Positions 7,991 to 18,779 of a DNA stretch of 64,000 nt are shown in pieces (position 1 is the stretch's first letter; each line of letters opens with the position of its first letter). A model generated the notes under the pieces. It searched no databases. It was not told where the DNA came from and worked only from the letters and a program-made list of their open reading frames with translations. The DNA comes from Parvularcula marina. Lineage in GTDB: Bacteria; Pseudomonadota; Alphaproteobacteria; Caulobacterales; Parvularculaceae. Position numbers and translations under genes: made by a program. The stretch spans positions 496,001-560,000 of the forward strand of contig NZ_QUQO01000001.1 of NCBI RefSeq assembly GCF_003399445.1. The letters run 5' to 3'.

Positions 7991-9658
7991 CTAGCCCCTG
8001 ATGATGGCGACGACGATATCGCCCCTCTTGCCCCAGCGCGGGAATAGCTCAGCGCGGATGGCCCGACGCATTGCCGCTTCGATGACCTTGTCATCTCCCA
8101 GTTTCGGGCGCGGCAGGGACCTCATGACATCGCTCGCGGCTTCCTCGATCAGCGGCAGGAGTTCTTCGCCATCATTGTCCTCACGCGGAAGACCTTTGAC
8201 GGTCACGATGGGCTGACCGAGTGGCTTGCCGGATTTGTCGATCGCGACAGAGACAACGATCAGCCCTTCCTCGCCGAGCCGCAGCCGCGCGCGGATGACT
8301 CCCTCGCCCTGCGGCAGCAGAATGCGGCCATCAAGATAAAGCCGCCCGGAAGGCACCTCGTCGATCACCTTGATCCGACCCGGCGCCAGCCGAATCATGT
8401 CGCCATTACGCGGGGTCACCGCATGAGGTACGCCGAGGCTCATGGCGAGTTTGGCGTGCTCTTCGATATGGCGTGCTTCGCCATGCACCGGGATCGAAGT
8501 CTGGGGTTTGACCATCTGGTACATGTCTTTGAGTTCTTCCCGGCACGGATGGCCAGAGACATGCACAAATGCGTCATCAGATGAGATAACCGTGACATCC
8601 ATATCAGTCAGGGCGTTCATCATCTCATAGATCGGCTTTTCATTGCCCGGGATCACCTTGGAGGAGAAGATCACCGTGTCGCCTTCACCGAGTGACAGCT
8701 CTGGGTGGTCTTCGCGTGCTATACGGCCGAGCGCTGCCCGCGATTCACCCTGACTACCCGTACACAGATAAAGCACCTTGTCATGCGGCAGATATCCGGC
8801 TTCCGACGGCTCGACGAAAGAAATCCCCGGCGGCAATAGATCAACATGGCGGGCAACATCGATCATACGCAGCATGGATCGCCCGAGCAGGCAGACGGAC
8901 CGGTCGGTGGCGGTCGCCGCACGGCAGACCGACACAAGGCGGGAGACGTTCGAGGCAAAAGTCGTCACGACCACCCGGCCCGTTTGCTCAGAGATGATCT
9001 GGCTGAGCGCGTCCGCCACATCACTTTCTGAGCCCGAATGACCTTCGGAGAAGACATTTGTGCTGTCACAGATCATGGCGAGAACGCCTGCCTCACCAAG
9101 ATCGGTCAGGCTTGTCCGGTCGGTCGCCTCCCCCAGTACCGGCATGGGATCGATCTTCCAGTCGCCCGTATGGAGCACAGTGCCAAATTCCGTCCGTATA
9201 GCAATCGCATTCGGCTCCGGGATCGAATGGGTCAGCGTGATATATTCAAGATCAAACGGCCCTAGCTTGAAGCGCGCAGAAAGATCGAGCACCTTGATCG
9301 GCGCATCGGTGATGCCGACCTCATCGAATTTCCGCCGGACCAATTCCGCCGTGAAGGGCGTTGCGTAGATATCGCATTCAAAATCAGGCCACAGATGAGC
9401 GACGGCGCCGATATGATCCTCATGGCCATGGGTCAGCACCATGCCAAGGAACTCGCCGCCTTCGTCGAGATCATCGAGCAGATAGCCGTGATCAGGAGTA
9501 ATCAGATCAATGCCGGGCAATTCCGGCCCAGCAAAGGTGACACCGCAATCGATCATGATCCATTGCCGCGCTTCGGGAGGCCCGAGCGCAAACAGGTTCA
9601 TATTCATGCCAATCTCGCCAGACCCACCGAGAGGCAGGAAGATGAACTCGTTACTCAT
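7991..9658 (-). CDS. rnj: Ribonuclease J
   Basis: Metallo-beta-lactamase-fold endonuclease/5'-3' exonuclease acting in rRNA maturation and mRNA decay, 555 aa, the usual length. The N-terminus has [14 protein letters not shown], and the metal-binding motif HGHEDH lies at residues 77-82. HTGDWKID near 160 and [15 protein letters not shown] near 370 are beta-CASP and exonuclease motifs. The start overlaps the stop of coaX as ATGA (9655-9658), showing translational coupling. Alphaproteobacteria typically have one RNase J as well as RNase E. Confidence 0.96.
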   Translation of the reverse strand: MSNEFIFLPLGGSGEIGMNMNLFALGPPEARQWIMIDCGVTFAGPELPGIDLITPDHGYLLDDLDEGGEFLGMVLTHGHEDHIGAVAHLWPDFECDIYATPFTAELVRRKFDEVGITDAPIKVLDLSARFKLGPFDLEYITLTHSIPEPNAIAIRTEFGTVLHTGDWKIDPMPVLGEATDRTSLTDLGEAGVLAMICDSTNVFSEGHSGSESDVADALSQIISEQTGRVVVTTFASNVSRLVSVCRAATATDRSVCLLGRSMLRMIDVARHVDLLPPGISFVEPSEAGYLPHDKVLYLCTGSQGESRAALGRIAREDHPELSLGEGDTVIFSSKVIPGNEKPIYEMMNALTDMDVTVISSDDAFVHVSGHPCREELKDMYQMVKPQTSIPVHGEARHIEEHAKLAMSLGVPHAVTPRNGDMIRLAPGRIKVIDEVPSGRLYLDGRILLPQGEGVIRARLRLGEEGLIVVSVAIDKSGKPLGQPIVTVKGLPREDNDGEELLPLIEEAASDVMRSLPRPKLGDDKVIEAAMRRAIRAELFPRWGKRGDIVVAIIRG

Positions 9659-10440
9659 GTTTTCTCCTTGCCATCGAACACACGCCGGGCAATTTCTGTC
9701 AGGCCCCGGATGGTCAGATCCGGGTCAAAATAATCAATGCTGGTCGCTGCGTCGCTGTAGAGCGAGGAAATCCCGCCCGTTGCGACCACTTTCATCGGCT
9801 CGCCAAATTCATTCTTGATGCGGGCAATCAGCCCTTCGATCAGATCGACATAACCCCAGAAGACCCCTGACTGCATCGCGCCGACCGTCGTTGTGCCGAT
9901 AATCTTGTCTGGCCGTTCAATCGCAATGCGCGGCAGGCGTGCGGCCGCTTGATGAAGCGCCTGCATGGAGAGGTTGATCCCCGGCGCGATGATGCCGCCG
10001 ACAAAGGCGCCATCCTTGGCGACGATATCGAAATTAGTGGCCGTGCCGGAATCGACAACGATCAGTGGGCCGCCATATTTGACGAACGCGCCGACCGTGT
10101 TGACCAGCCTGTCCGCACCGACTTCGCTGGGCCGGTCGATCCGCACCTCAACACCGGGTATTGATTTTTCATCTACGATCAGCGGCTCGCCACCACAATA
10201 TCGGCGGGCAAAATTCCGTACATTGAATAGAGATTGCGGCACAACGGTCGAAATCACACAGCGGTCAAGGTCACTGAGCTTGTAGCGGCCATCGATTTCC
10301 AGCATCTGCGACAGCCAGACCGCATATTCATCCGCCGTCCATACGCTGGAGGTCGAGGCCCGCCATTGCGCAACTGCCTCATCCCCTTCGATCAGGGCAA
10401 AGACGGTATTTGTGTTCCCGATATCGAGCGCTAGCAGCAT
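9655..10440 (-). CDS. coaX: Type III pantothenate kinase
   Basis: Phosphorylates pantothenate in the first step of coenzyme A synthesis; this type needs a monovalent cation and resists CoA feedback. 261 aa. The ASKHA-fold phosphate motif [11 protein letters not shown] is at residues 6-16, [12 protein letters not shown] near 107, and DSGTATNFD near 130. GGIIAPGI follows as in CoaX. It lies between birA and rnj, the conserved alphaproteobacterial order, and overlaps rnj by 4 bp. Confidence 0.96.
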   Translation of the reverse strand: MLLALDIGNTNTVFALIEGDEAVAQWRASTSSVWTADEYAVWLSQMLEIDGRYKLSDLDRCVISTVVPQSLFNVRNFARRYCGGEPLIVDEKSIPGVEVRIDRPSEVGADRLVNTVGAFVKYGGPLIVVDSGTATNFDIVAKDGAFVGGIIAPGINLSMQALHQAAARLPRIAIERPDKIIGTTTVGAMQSGVFWGYVDLIEGLIARIKNEFGEPMKVVATGGISSLYSDAATSIDYFDPDLTIRGLTEIARRVFDGKEKT

Positions 10441-10491
10441 GGACTGCCTTTCATTGGTCCTGGCCCCTCGATGAGGGGGAAGCCATTTCCC

Positions 10492-11226
10492 TTAGCCGTG
10501 TTTGGCACCGAGAAATATATCCGCGGCCGTGATCCGCACTGTGGTTCCATCCGTGCCGAGCAGCAATGAGCCGTCCTCGTCAATCCCCTCGAACAGGCCA
10601 TTAGTCGTGCTGTCATGCTGGCGGACGATGATCGGCGCGCCAAGTCCTGCCGCGCGTTCAAGCCAGGCCTGCCGCACAGACGCGAACCCCTCTTCGCGGG
10701 CTCGCTTCTCCCAGACCTGCACCCGCTCATCCAGCATCTCACGAAATTCCGCCGGCATTGGCGGCGTCTCAAGATATCCCGTAAGCGTTGCCGCATTCTC
10801 CCCTTCCGGGGCGACTAGCAGGTTGACGCCGATGCCGATGACGATGGCCCGGCCCTTGGGGCTGGTCAGCAATTCACAGAGGATGCCTGCGATTTTCTGG
10901 CCATCCAGCAGAACATCATTGGGCCATTTGACTTGTGTCTTGCTGGCAGGAACGCCTGCCTGATCGATCGCTTCTGCGACACAAATAGCCGCAATGAAGG
11001 CAAAGAGCGGCGCGGTGCGAAGCTGCTCTTCTTCAATCGGCAGTAGAAGCGAGCCCGCAAAATTGCCCGGATGGTGACGCCATGTTCGGCCTCGACGGCC
11101 CACCCCGGCAGATTGTCGGGCGGCCGTGAACCAGAGAGGTCCGGTCTCGCCGTCTTCCTCGAACGCGGACTTGGCATCGAGGCTGGTCGATGCGGTCTCG
11201 ATCGCGTGGCGGACGGGCGTCGACAC
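10492..11226 (-). CDS. birA: Biotin--[acetyl-CoA-carboxylase] ligase
   Basis: Activates biotin as biotinyl-AMP and attaches it to the biotin carrier protein of acetyl-CoA carboxylase. 244 aa, so it lacks the N-terminal DNA-binding domain of E. coli BirA (group I, enzyme only). GRRGRTW near residues 43-50 is the adenylate-binding loop and KWPNDVLLDGQKIAGIL near 103-120 is the catalytic core. The usual STN substrate motif reads STS here. It starts 11 bp after nuoN, as in many alphaproteobacterial nuo operons. Confidence 0.95.
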   Translation of the reverse strand: MSTPVRHAIETASTSLDAKSAFEEDGETGPLWFTAARQSAGVGRRGRTWRHHPGNFAGSLLLPIEEEQLRTAPLFAFIAAICVAEAIDQAGVPASKTQVKWPNDVLLDGQKIAGILCELLTSPKGRAIVIGIGVNLLVAPEGENAATLTGYLETPPMPAEFREMLDERVQVWEKRAREEGFASVRQAWLERAAGLGAPIIVRQHDSTTNGLFEGIDEDGSLLLGTDGTTVRITAADIFLGAKHG

Positions 11227-11237
11227 CCTGCCCTGCC

Positions 11238-12674
11238 TCAGAACAGGGACGCAGCCGCAAGCGCGGCCCAGTCATATAGCGGCCGAATCAGGAACAGGAG
11301 CCCGACGGTGATCAGGAGCGCAGCACCTGACGCCGTCATCGTGACAGCCATGCCCCGATTACTGACAAATTGCGGCGCCGGGTCATTGAACCAGATCGTC
11401 CGGATGACCGAGAGATAGTAGAAGGTTGAGATCACACTCGTCACGACACCGACGATGGTCAGGATATAGAGCCCGGCATCAACGCCTGCGGAGAAGACCG
11501 CGAATTTGGCAAAGAAGCCAAGGAAGGGCGGGATCCCGGCCAGCGACAGGAAGAGAGCGGTAAAGGCAAGACCAAGCCCCGGACGGGTCTGCATCAGGCC
11601 GGAAAGATCTGAGATATTCTCCGCCATGCCCTCAGGCCGCCGCATCGACAGGATGCAGGCAAAAGTCCCGAGCGTCATGACAAGATAGATGCCGAGATAG
11701 ACAACGACGCCCTGCGCCCCTGCCTGCGTTCCCGCCGCAAGCCCGATCAGCGCATAGCCGACATGACCAATCGAGGAGTAGGCCATCAGGCGTTTGATAT
11801 TGGTCTGCATCAGTGCCGAGAGCGAGCCGACGATCATCGACAGCGCAGCGATCAGCCAGACAACCGGCTGCCATTGGTCAAGAATGGTCGGGAACGCCTC
11901 CAGCATCACGCGGACAAAGAGGAACATGCCAGCGACTTTCGGGGCGGCCGCGAAATAGGCCGTCACCGGGGTCGGGGCACCCTCATAAACGTCCGGGGTC
12001 CACATATGGAACGGCGCGCCGGATACCTTGAAGGCGAGCCCGGCCAGCATGAAGACAAGACCGAAGGAGATTGCGACTTGATGATCTGAATCGAGCGCAT
12101 GACGTGCGATCTCGCCGAATTGCAGCGCGCCCGTGAAGCCATAGATGAGCGACATGCCGTAAAGCAGCAGGCCCGATGACAATGCGCCGAGCACGAAATA
12201 TTTAAGGCCCGCTTCAGTCGAGCGACGTGAGCCGCGGTTGAACGCGGCGAGGATATAAAGCGACAGCGACTGCAGCTCGATCCCCATATAGACGGCGATC
12301 AGGTCTTGTGCGGAGACCATCAGACCCATGCCAATGGTCGCAAGCAGCACAAGGATTGGATATTCGAACCGGCCGAGCTTTTCCTTGTCGAGGAAGAGGA
12401 CGGACATCAGCAGGGAGACGATCCCTGCTGAATAGATGAAGATCCGGCCGACGACGCTGAAAGCATCAGTGACGAAGGAGCCACCGAACGCTGCGCCTTC
12501 CGGCGGCATGCCGTTGAGTGCAATCAGAAGCGCGCCAGCAAGCGCGGCACAGGCCGCCAGCGTCATCTCCCGCAGGCGGCTGCCTTTGAACGAGACGCCA
12601 ACGATCAGCAGCACCATGGAGACGATGGCGAGGAACAGCTCCGGTCCGAGCGCGAGAAGATCCTGACGGTCCAT
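11238..12674 (-). CDS. nuoN: NADH-quinone oxidoreductase subunit N
   Basis: Antiporter-like membrane subunit of respiratory complex I, 478 aa, about 14 transmembrane helices. Family motifs include LQSLSLYILAAF near residue 133, the proton-path region GLAFKVSGAPFHMWTPDVYEGAPTP near 213 (only partly quoted here) and KRLMAYSSIGHVGYALIG near 295. Its ATG overlaps the nuoM stop by one base (TAATG), so translation is coupled. It is followed by birA. Confidence 0.97.
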   Translation of the reverse strand: MDRQDLLALGPELFLAIVSMVLLIVGVSFKGSRLREMTLAACAALAGALLIALNGMPPEGAAFGGSFVTDAFSVVGRIFIYSAGIVSLLMSVLFLDKEKLGRFEYPILVLLATIGMGLMVSAQDLIAVYMGIELQSLSLYILAAFNRGSRRSTEAGLKYFVLGALSSGLLLYGMSLIYGFTGALQFGEIARHALDSDHQVAISFGLVFMLAGLAFKVSGAPFHMWTPDVYEGAPTPVTAYFAAAPKVAGMFLFVRVMLEAFPTILDQWQPVVWLIAALSMIVGSLSALMQTNIKRLMAYSSIGHVGYALIGLAAGTQAGAQGVVVYLGIYLVMTLGTFACILSMRRPEGMAENISDLSGLMQTRPGLGLAFTALFLSLAGIPPFLGFFAKFAVFSAGVDAGLYILTIVGVVTSVISTFYYLSVIRTIWFNDPAPQFVSNRGMAVTMTASGAALLITVGLLFLIRPLYDWAALAAASLF

Positions 12675-14335
12675 TAGTGCGTATCTCCGTGAGACTCTTC
12701 TTCATGCATGTCGTCACTCATCCCGGCGGGAATAAGTGTCGAGGTATAGTTCTCGCCGCCTGCCTCGATGACCCTTGCCTGAACGAAATCCGTAGCCGGA
12801 CGGAAGACGGCGAGCGTCGGTGACGGGTGGAAGCCAAGATAGACAGACATCGCCCCGAGAACGGTCAGGAGCGCCAGCTCCCGCCGGTCAAGGTCCGGCA
12901 TCTCGGCGACTTTCTCATTCACGATCGTGCCGAAGACGACTTCGCGATAAAGCCGAAGGCCATAACCCGCTGACAGGATCATACCAAGCGCGGCAAGGGC
13001 TGCCACCCAGGTGTTGATCTGGAATGCGCCAACCATGGTGAGGATCTCGCCCACGAAACCGGAAATCCCTGGCAGGCCGACATTCCCCATGGTGAAGAGC
13101 AGGAAGAAGAAGGCGAACCATTTCATCTTCTGGACCAGACCGCCATAGGCCGCGATCTCCCGCGTGTGCAGGCGGTCATAGACAATCCCGACACAGAGGA
13201 AGAGCGCACCGGAGATAAAGCCGTGGCTGAGCATCTGGAACATAGCGCCTTCCAGCCCCTGCGGGGTGCCAGTGAAGAGGCCCATGGTCACAAAGCCCAT
13301 ATGCGCAACAGAGGAATAAGCGATCAGCTTTTTCATGTCTTCCTGCGCAAAAGCGACAAGCGATGTGTAGACGATGGCAATGACGCTCAGCGTAAAGACG
13401 AGCGGCTGGAAATAGACCGACGCATCGGGGAACATTGGCAGCGAGAACCGCGCAAAGCCGTAGCCGCCCATTTTCAGGAGGATCGCCGCCAGCACGATCG
13501 AGCCGCCGGTCGGCGCCTGAACGTGCGCATCGGGCAGCCAGGTATGGACCGGCCACATCGGCATCTTGACCGCAAAGCTGGCAAAGAAGGCCAGCCACAG
13601 CCAGCGCTGTGCACCTTCCGGGAACGCATATTCCTGCAACGCCACAATATCTGTCGTGCCCGTCGCCTGATACATCCAGATCAGCGCGATCAGGAGCAGG
13701 AGCGAGCCGAGCAGCGTGTAGAGGAAGAATTTGAAAGCCGCATAGATCCGGTTCGGGATCACCCGGCCGAACAGCACCCTCTCCCCCTTCGATCCCCAGA
13801 CACCGATGATCAGGAACATCGGGATCAGCGAGGCTTCGAAGAAGACATAGAAAAGCATCAGATCGAGCGCGCTGAAGACGCCGATGATCAGTGTCTCAAG
13901 CACGAGGAAGGCGATCATATATTCCGCGATCCGCGTCTTGATCGATTTCCACCCGGCGAGAATGCAGACCGGCATGATGAAGGTCGTCAAGAGGATGAAG
14001 AGGATGGAGAGCCCATCGACGCCCATCTTGTATTTGATGCCCAGGGCCGCGCAGGCTTCATCAACGACGCCCGTTGCGCAACCGCCGAACCATGGCGATT
14101 CCTCAACGAACTGGAAACCGCTCGCCGTCTGGTCATACTGGAAATAGATGTAGACGGAGAAAACGAAGGTGAAGAGCGTGGTCGCCAGCGCCACCCATTT
14201 GGAGGCCCTCGCTGCGCCTTCGCGCTCGTCTTCCCGCCCGCTCCACTGACGCAGCAGGATGAAGACCACGCCGACCAGCGGCAGGAAGGTCAGGATGGAG
14301 AGAAGCGGAAGCTCGGTGAATTGCTGCTCGATCAT
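12674..14335 (-). CDS. nuoM: NADH-quinone oxidoreductase subunit M
   Basis: Proton-pumping antiporter-like subunit of complex I, 553 aa, 14 predicted helices. Characteristic stretches are [17 protein letters not shown] near residue 167, [20 protein letters not shown] near 258 and [15 protein letters not shown] near 337, carrying the lysines of the proton channel. It is somewhat longer than the E. coli subunit (509 aa); the extra length includes a hydrophilic loop near residue 80-95 with cysteines ([17 protein letters not shown]) and a His/Asp/Glu-rich tail ending SHGDTH. Confidence 0.97.
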   Translation of the reverse strand: MIEQQFTELPLLSILTFLPLVGVVFILLRQWSGREDEREGAARASKWVALATTLFTFVFSVYIYFQYDQTASGFQFVEESPWFGGCATGVVDEACAALGIKYKMGVDGLSILFILLTTFIMPVCILAGWKSIKTRIAEYMIAFLVLETLIIGVFSALDLMLFYVFFEASLIPMFLIIGVWGSKGERVLFGRVIPNRIYAAFKFFLYTLLGSLLLLIALIWMYQATGTTDIVALQEYAFPEGAQRWLWLAFFASFAVKMPMWPVHTWLPDAHVQAPTGGSIVLAAILLKMGGYGFARFSLPMFPDASVYFQPLVFTLSVIAIVYTSLVAFAQEDMKKLIAYSSVAHMGFVTMGLFTGTPQGLEGAMFQMLSHGFISGALFLCVGIVYDRLHTREIAAYGGLVQKMKWFAFFFLLFTMGNVGLPGISGFVGEILTMVGAFQINTWVAALAALGMILSAGYGLRLYREVVFGTIVNEKVAEMPDLDRRELALLTVLGAMSVYLGFHPSPTLAVFRPATDFVQARVIEAGGENYTSTLIPAGMSDDMHEEESHGDTH

Positions 14336-16530
14336 GACGCACCCCGCAGCAGGACAAAGAACAGGATAAGGGTGAGACCGGCCAGCATGACGAAGGCGTA
14401 GGTGTAGACATACCCCGTCTGCACGCCGACGAGGCGCTTTGCCCCCGCGGAGAGTAGCCCGGAAATCCCGTTCGGCCCTGCCCCGTCAATCGTACGCTCA
14501 TCGCCACCTTTCCAGAGCAGCCGGGCGAGTTTCTCCGCCGGCCGCAGGAAGACGAGACGATAAAGATCGTCAATATACCAACGGTTCTTGAGGAACTCAT
14601 AGAGAAGCCCGCCCGGTCGCAGGAGGCCCGGCCGCAGCGGATCATCCGTCAGGCGGTAATGGAAGAGCGCGCCCAGGAAACCGATCAGCATGGCGACAAA
14701 AGGCGCAAGGAAGACCCAGGTCGGATAATCATGCCCCCCGCCATGATCGCCCTCATGGGCCATCTCATCAACCGGATGATCAAGCGTGGCATGGGCATCT
14801 TCAGCAGCGTCATGTGCATCGGCGGCGCTGATGGCTGCAGCGATTTCGTCGGCTGAGCCTTCGTGTTCGTCGGCATGCGCCGTATCGGCGTGCGCGACGT
14901 CTTCTGTCCCGTGGCCCGCGTCCGCCTCGCCATGATGGGCCTCGGCGATGACCACACTGCCCTGCCAGAAATCGGCCTGACCGCCCCCGACAAAGGGTTT
15001 GTAGAAGACCATGCCGGCAATGACGGCGCCAAGTGCCAGCGGCATCAGCGGCAGGAGCATGGTGTTCGGCACATCATGCGGATGCTTGCGCACTTCTTCC
15101 GGCGCCCGCCATTTGCCATCAAATGTCAGGAAGATGAGACGCCAGGAATAGAATGCCGTCATGACGGCTGCGAGCAGACCGCAGATAAATGCGTAGGTCG
15201 CAAATGCCTTGCCTTCCGTACTCGCCCCATAGGCAGCTTCGATGATGTAGTCCTTGGAGACAAAGCCCGCAAAACCGAACGGTGCGCCGAAGGCATAGAA
15301 CATCGGAATGCCGACCCCCGTAATGGCCAGCGTGCCCGCCAGCATCATCACGAAGGTGACCGGCATCTGCGATCTGAGGCCGCCCATTTTGGGCATTTCC
15401 TGTTCGTGATGGGAGAAGTGGATGACCGCGCCGGCGCCAAGGAACAGGAGCGCCTTGAAGAAAGCGTGGGTCGTCAGATGGAACATGGCTTGCGCATATC
15501 CGCCAACGCCTGCGGCAAAGAACATGTAGCCGAGCTGGGACGCCGTCGAATAAGCGATGACCCGCTTGATGTCGGTCTGCACGAGGCCGACCGTGGCGGC
15601 AAAGACGGCTGTCGTGGCACCGATAAAGGTGACGACACCGGAAGCAAAAGGCGCTTCAGCAAAGAGCGGTGACATCCGGCAGACGAGGAAGACCCCTGCC
15701 GTCACCATGGTCGCGGCGTGGATCAGCGCGGAAACAGGCGTCGGGCCCTCCATCGCGTCCGGCAGCCAGGTGTGCAGGATGAACTGCGCCGATTTGCCCA
15801 TCGCCCCGATGAAAAGGAGCACGCCGAGGAGCTCCAGCACCGGGAAAGTGCCATTGAGGAAGTGAAGCGATGCGCCATTGATGGCGACCGGGCCATCCGT
15901 CCACAAAGGATTGGCGACCCCGGCCTCGATGGCGGCAAAGATGCCGTCGAAGCTGACCGTGCCGAAGGTCACAAAACAGCCCATCAGGCCAAGCGCAAGG
16001 CCGACATCGCCGACCCGGTTCATCACGAACGCTTTGATCGCGGCGTCATTGGCCGACTTTTTGTGGTGCCAGAAGCCGATGAGAAGATAGGAGGCCAGCC
16101 CCACCCCTTCCCAGCCGAAGAAGAGCTGGACGAGGTCATTGGCCGTCACCAGCACCAGCATGGCGAAGGTGAAGAGCGAGAGATAGGCAAAGAAGCGAGG
16201 CCGTGAGGGATCCTCATGCATGTAGCCGATCGAATAGGTGTGCACGAGCGCCGAGACGCTGGTGACGACGATCAGCATGACGGCCGTCAGCGTATCGAGG
16301 CGCATCGACCAGACCGAGCTGAATGAGCCGGATTCGATCCATGTGAAGAGGATCACCGGATCCTTCGCCCCGCCGAACCCGACAGAGATGAAGGTGATCC
16401 AGGCCAGACCACAGGCGACCCAGAGCAGAAGCGTGGTGAGGATTTCCGCAGCGCGCGGCCCCGCCAGCGTTGCCGCCGGCTTGGCCAGGATCGCGCCGAT
16501 CAGAGGCAGAAGGACAATCAGGGCTTCCAT
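14332..16530 (-). CDS. nuoL: NADH-quinone oxidoreductase subunit L with His-rich insertion
   Basis: Distal antiporter-like subunit of complex I carrying the long lateral helix, 732 aa compared with 613 in E. coli. The core motifs are present: [18 protein letters not shown] near residue 140, [20 protein letters not shown] near 253 and [16 protein letters not shown] near 325. A hydrophilic insert at about residues 525-600, between late transmembrane helices, holds about a dozen and a half histidines together with many Asp, Glu and Ala residues (for example [12 protein letters not shown] and [10 protein letters not shown]). Its 3' end overlaps nuoM by 4 bp. Spacing to nuoK is 5 bp. Confidence 0.97.
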   Translation of the reverse strand: MEALIVLLPLIGAILAKPAATLAGPRAAEILTTLLLWVACGLAWITFISVGFGGAKDPVILFTWIESGSFSSVWSMRLDTLTAVMLIVVTSVSALVHTYSIGYMHEDPSRPRFFAYLSLFTFAMLVLVTANDLVQLFFGWEGVGLASYLLIGFWHHKKSANDAAIKAFVMNRVGDVGLALGLMGCFVTFGTVSFDGIFAAIEAGVANPLWTDGPVAINGASLHFLNGTFPVLELLGVLLFIGAMGKSAQFILHTWLPDAMEGPTPVSALIHAATMVTAGVFLVCRMSPLFAEAPFASGVVTFIGATTAVFAATVGLVQTDIKRVIAYSTASQLGYMFFAAGVGGYAQAMFHLTTHAFFKALLFLGAGAVIHFSHHEQEMPKMGGLRSQMPVTFVMMLAGTLAITGVGIPMFYAFGAPFGFAGFVSKDYIIEAAYGASTEGKAFATYAFICGLLAAVMTAFYSWRLIFLTFDGKWRAPEEVRKHPHDVPNTMLLPLMPLALGAVIAGMVFYKPFVGGGQADFWQGSVVIAEAHHGEADAGHGTEDVAHADTAHADEHEGSADEIAAAISAADAHDAAEDAHATLDHPVDEMAHEGDHGGGHDYPTWVFLAPFVAMLIGFLGALFHYRLTDDPLRPGLLRPGGLLYEFLKNRWYIDDLYRLVFLRPAEKLARLLWKGGDERTIDGAGPNGISGLLSAGAKRLVGVQTGYVYTYAFVMLAGLTLILFFVLLRGAS

Positions 16531-16535
16531 CAGCG

Positions 16536-16841
16536 TCAGTTCTTCATCGTGTTGGCGGTTTCAACGGAGATGTCGCCACGCTTGCGGAAGAAGGCGACGA
16601 GGATGGCAAGACCGATCGCCGCCTCGGCAGCGGCAACCGTTAAGATCATGAAGGCAAAGACCTGCCCTCTGATGTCATCAAGATACATCGAGAAGGCGAC
16701 GAAATTGATGTTCACGGCAAGGAGCATGAGCTCGATCGACATCAGGATGATGATGACGTTTTTCCGGTTGAGGAAAATGCCGGCCACACCGATGGCGAAC
16801 AGCATGCCGCCGACGAGAAGATAATGTTCAAGTCCGATCAT
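16536..16841 (-). CDS. nuoK: NADH-quinone oxidoreductase subunit K
   Basis: Small three-helix complex I subunit, 101 aa, the usual length. Start set at 16841 ([15 protein letters not shown]) because GAGGGGAAC precedes it directly and the longer frame to 16925 adds residues foreign to the family. The glutamates in the membrane ([10 protein letters not shown] and [10 protein letters not shown]) that line the proton path are conserved. It lies 7 bp after nuoJ. Confidence 0.97.
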   Translation of the reverse strand: MIGLEHYLLVGGMLFAIGVAGIFLNRKNVIIILMSIELMLLAVNINFVAFSMYLDDIRGQVFAFMILTVAAAEAAIGLAILVAFFRKRGDISVETANTMKN

Positions 16842-16848
16842 GTTCCCC

Positions 16849-17454
16849 TCAGATCCCCTTTCCGGTCGGCACCGAGACGACTTCCACGCCCTCTTCGCGC
16901 TTGCGCCCGACCTGCGCGCCAACATCCTGCGTCTTGATCCCGCGGCGTTCGCGGAACGTCAGGAGAATGGCACCAATCATGGCGACCAGCAGGACAAGGC
17001 CCGCAATCTGGAAGAAGTGGACATAGTCCGTATAGAGCACCATGCCGAGCTGTTCGGCATTATTGGGTCCGCCATCACTTGCGGCCCGGGCAATGCCGTC
17101 CTCAGCCGAGCCGCCCCATGAGAGGACGATGAACCCGATCTCAACGATGAGGGCGACGGCGACAACGATGCCGATGGGCAGATATTTCGCGTATCCTGCG
17201 CGCAGCTCGGCAAAATCAACATCGAGCATCATCACGACAAAGAGGAAGAGGACCGCGACGGCGCCGACATAAACGACGACCAGAAGGAAGGCGAGATATT
17301 CGGCCCCGATCAGGACGAACAGGCCGGCCGTCGAGATGAAGGCCATGATGAGGCAGAGCACGGAGTGCACAGGGTTTCGGGCGAAGATCACGCCCAACCC
17401 CCAAATGACCGTAGCCACCGCGAACACCGTGAAGGCGAATTGCGCAAAACCCAT
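16849..17454 (-). CDS. nuoJ: NADH-quinone oxidoreductase subunit J
   Basis: Five-helix complex I membrane subunit, 201 aa. I chose the start at 17454 ([20 protein letters not shown]); an upstream TTG at 17496 adds 14 charged residues. Motifs [13 protein letters not shown] and [18 protein letters not shown] are typical. It is the first nuo gene in this window: upstream on the same strand lies recA, not nuoI. No clear ribosome site precedes the chosen start. The 143-bp upstream gap has two hairpins (17498-17526 and 17553-17579), so nuoJ probably has its own promoter here or depends on read-through from recA. Confidence 0.95.
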   Translation of the reverse strand: MGFAQFAFTVFAVATVIWGLGVIFARNPVHSVLCLIMAFISTAGLFVLIGAEYLAFLLVVVYVGAVAVLFLFVVMMLDVDFAELRAGYAKYLPIGIVVAVALIVEIGFIVLSWGGSAEDGIARAASDGGPNNAEQLGMVLYTDYVHFFQIAGLVLLVAMIGAILLTFRERRGIKTQDVGAQVGRKREEGVEVVSVPTGKGI

Positions 17455-17552
17455 GGGAACGACACGTAAGATTGGGGCGCGACCCAGAGACCTCAATCGC
17501 GCCGTGAAAGTTGGATTCGCGGCGCGTTAGCGGAATTGGCCATAGGGTGGAA

Positions 17553-17579
17553 GGCCCCGAGGCATCATTCCTTGGGGCC
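17553..17579 (-). terminator. Terminator-like hairpin after recA
   Basis: GGCCCCAAGG-7 nt-CCTCGGGGCC on the minus strand: a 10-bp stem with one G:U pair, 18 bp after the recA stop. The following bases are TTCC rather than a long T run, so termination may be partial. Read-through would feed nuoJ-N. Confidence 0.55.
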
Positions 17580-17597
17580 AAATGTCACGAGGGATGA

Positions 17598-18671
17598 TCA
17601 GCCTTCGGCTGCCTCGTCTTCCTGCTCGCCCGGACCGACCAGCAGATCATCCGCAATCAGGCCCGCATTCTTGCGCACTTGATGCTCTATTTCCGCGGCA
17701 ATATCGGGATTGTCCTTGAGGAAGGTCTTGGCGTTGTCGCGCCCCTGACCGATCCGTTCGGAGTTGTAGCTGTACCAGCTGCCCGATTTTTCCACCACGT
17801 TCGCAAGGACGCCGAGATCGAGGAGTTCCCCCATCTTGGAGATGCCTTCGCCATACATGATGTCGAATTCGACCTGCTTGAAGGGGGGCGCCACCTTGTT
17901 CTTGACCACCTTCACGCGGGTCTGGTTCCCGACCACCTCATCACGCGCCTTGATGGCGCCGATGCGGCGGATGTCGAGCCGGACGCTGGAGTAGAATTTG
18001 AGGGCGTTGCCGCCGGTCGTCGTCTCCGGCGAGCCGAACATCACCCCGATCTTCATGCGGATCTGGTTGATGAAGATGACCAGCGTGTTCGACCGCGAGA
18101 TCGAGCCGGTCAGCTTGCGGAGCGCCTGACTCATCAATCGGGCCTGAAGGCCCGGCAGGCTGTCGCCCATTTCGCCTTCGAGTTCGGCCTTGGGCGTCAG
18201 CGCCGCCACCGAATCAATCACGAGAACATCGATCGCGCCGGAACGCACCAGCGTATCGGCGATTTCAAGCGCCTGCTCGCCGGTATCGGGCTGGGAGATC
18301 AGGAGGTCTTCAAGATCGACCCCGAGCTTTGACGCATAGATCGGATCGAGCGCGTGCTCGGCGTCAATAAAGGCTGCCGTCCCGCCCGCTTTTTGCGACT
18401 CGGCGACCGTGTGCAGCGCCAGGGTCGTTTTCCCTGAGCTTTCCGGCCCGTAGATTTCCACAATCCGCCCTTTGGGCAGACCGCCAATGCCGAGCGCAAT
18501 GTCGAGCCCGAGCGAGCCCGTCGAGATCCCCTCGATCTGCACCACATTTTCTTTCGCGCCGAGCTTCATCACGGAGCCCTTGCCGAAAGCCTTGTCGATT
18601 TGTGAGAGCGCTGCCTCGAGCGCTTTTTGCTTGTCCATACCGCCGTCTATGACCTTGAGATTAGATGCCAT
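17598..18671 (-). CDS. recA: Recombinase RecA
   Basis: DNA-strand-exchange ATPase and co-protease for LexA, 357 aa. Walker A GPESSGKT is at residues 75-82, [14 protein letters not shown] (Walker B) near 160, and the DNA-binding loop 2 region [16 protein letters not shown] near 222. The C-terminus is acidic ([10 protein letters not shown]), as in other RecA proteins. AGGA sits 5 nt before the ATG. An SOS box lies 85 bp upstream, so it is LexA-controlled. Its position between glpK and nuoJ is unusual. Confidence 0.98.
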   Translation of the reverse strand: MASNLKVIDGGMDKQKALEAALSQIDKAFGKGSVMKLGAKENVVQIEGISTGSLGLDIALGIGGLPKGRIVEIYGPESSGKTTLALHTVAESQKAGGTAAFIDAEHALDPIYASKLGVDLEDLLISQPDTGEQALEIADTLVRSGAIDVLVIDSVAALTPKAELEGEMGDSLPGLQARLMSQALRKLTGSISRSNTLVIFINQIRMKIGVMFGSPETTTGGNALKFYSSVRLDIRRIGAIKARDEVVGNQTRVKVVKNKVAPPFKQVEFDIMYGEGISKMGELLDLGVLANVVEKSGSWYSYNSERIGQGRDNAKTFLKDNPDIAAEIEHQVRKNAGLIADDLLVGPGEQEDEAAEG

Positions 18672-18755
18672 GTCTTCCTACCGTCCTTCAGATTCGAGTG
18701 TGGGCCAACCTTTATATTGAAGGGTACACTTTTTGTTCTCATTCACAAGAAAAAA

Positions 18756-18770
18756 GAACATCGGAAGAAC
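18756..18770 (-). promoter_or_regulatory. LexA (SOS) box upstream of recA
   Basis: On the minus strand GTTCTTCCGATGTTC, an exact fit to the alphaproteobacterial LexA consensus GTTC-N7-GTTC. It lies between the glpK stop (10 bp away) and recA (about 85 bp to the ATG), in an A/T-rich stretch suited to a promoter. This directly supports DNA-damage control of recA and the alphaproteobacterial origin. Confidence 0.9.
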
Positions 18771-18779
18771 ATTTTTTGG

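Noticed and set aside
13166-14401. 411-codon open frame on the plus strand
   Set aside because: It is antisense to nuoM, composed mainly of charged residues (R, E, D, H, Q) as expected from the complement of a GC-rich membrane-protein gene, and has no ribosome site or family features.
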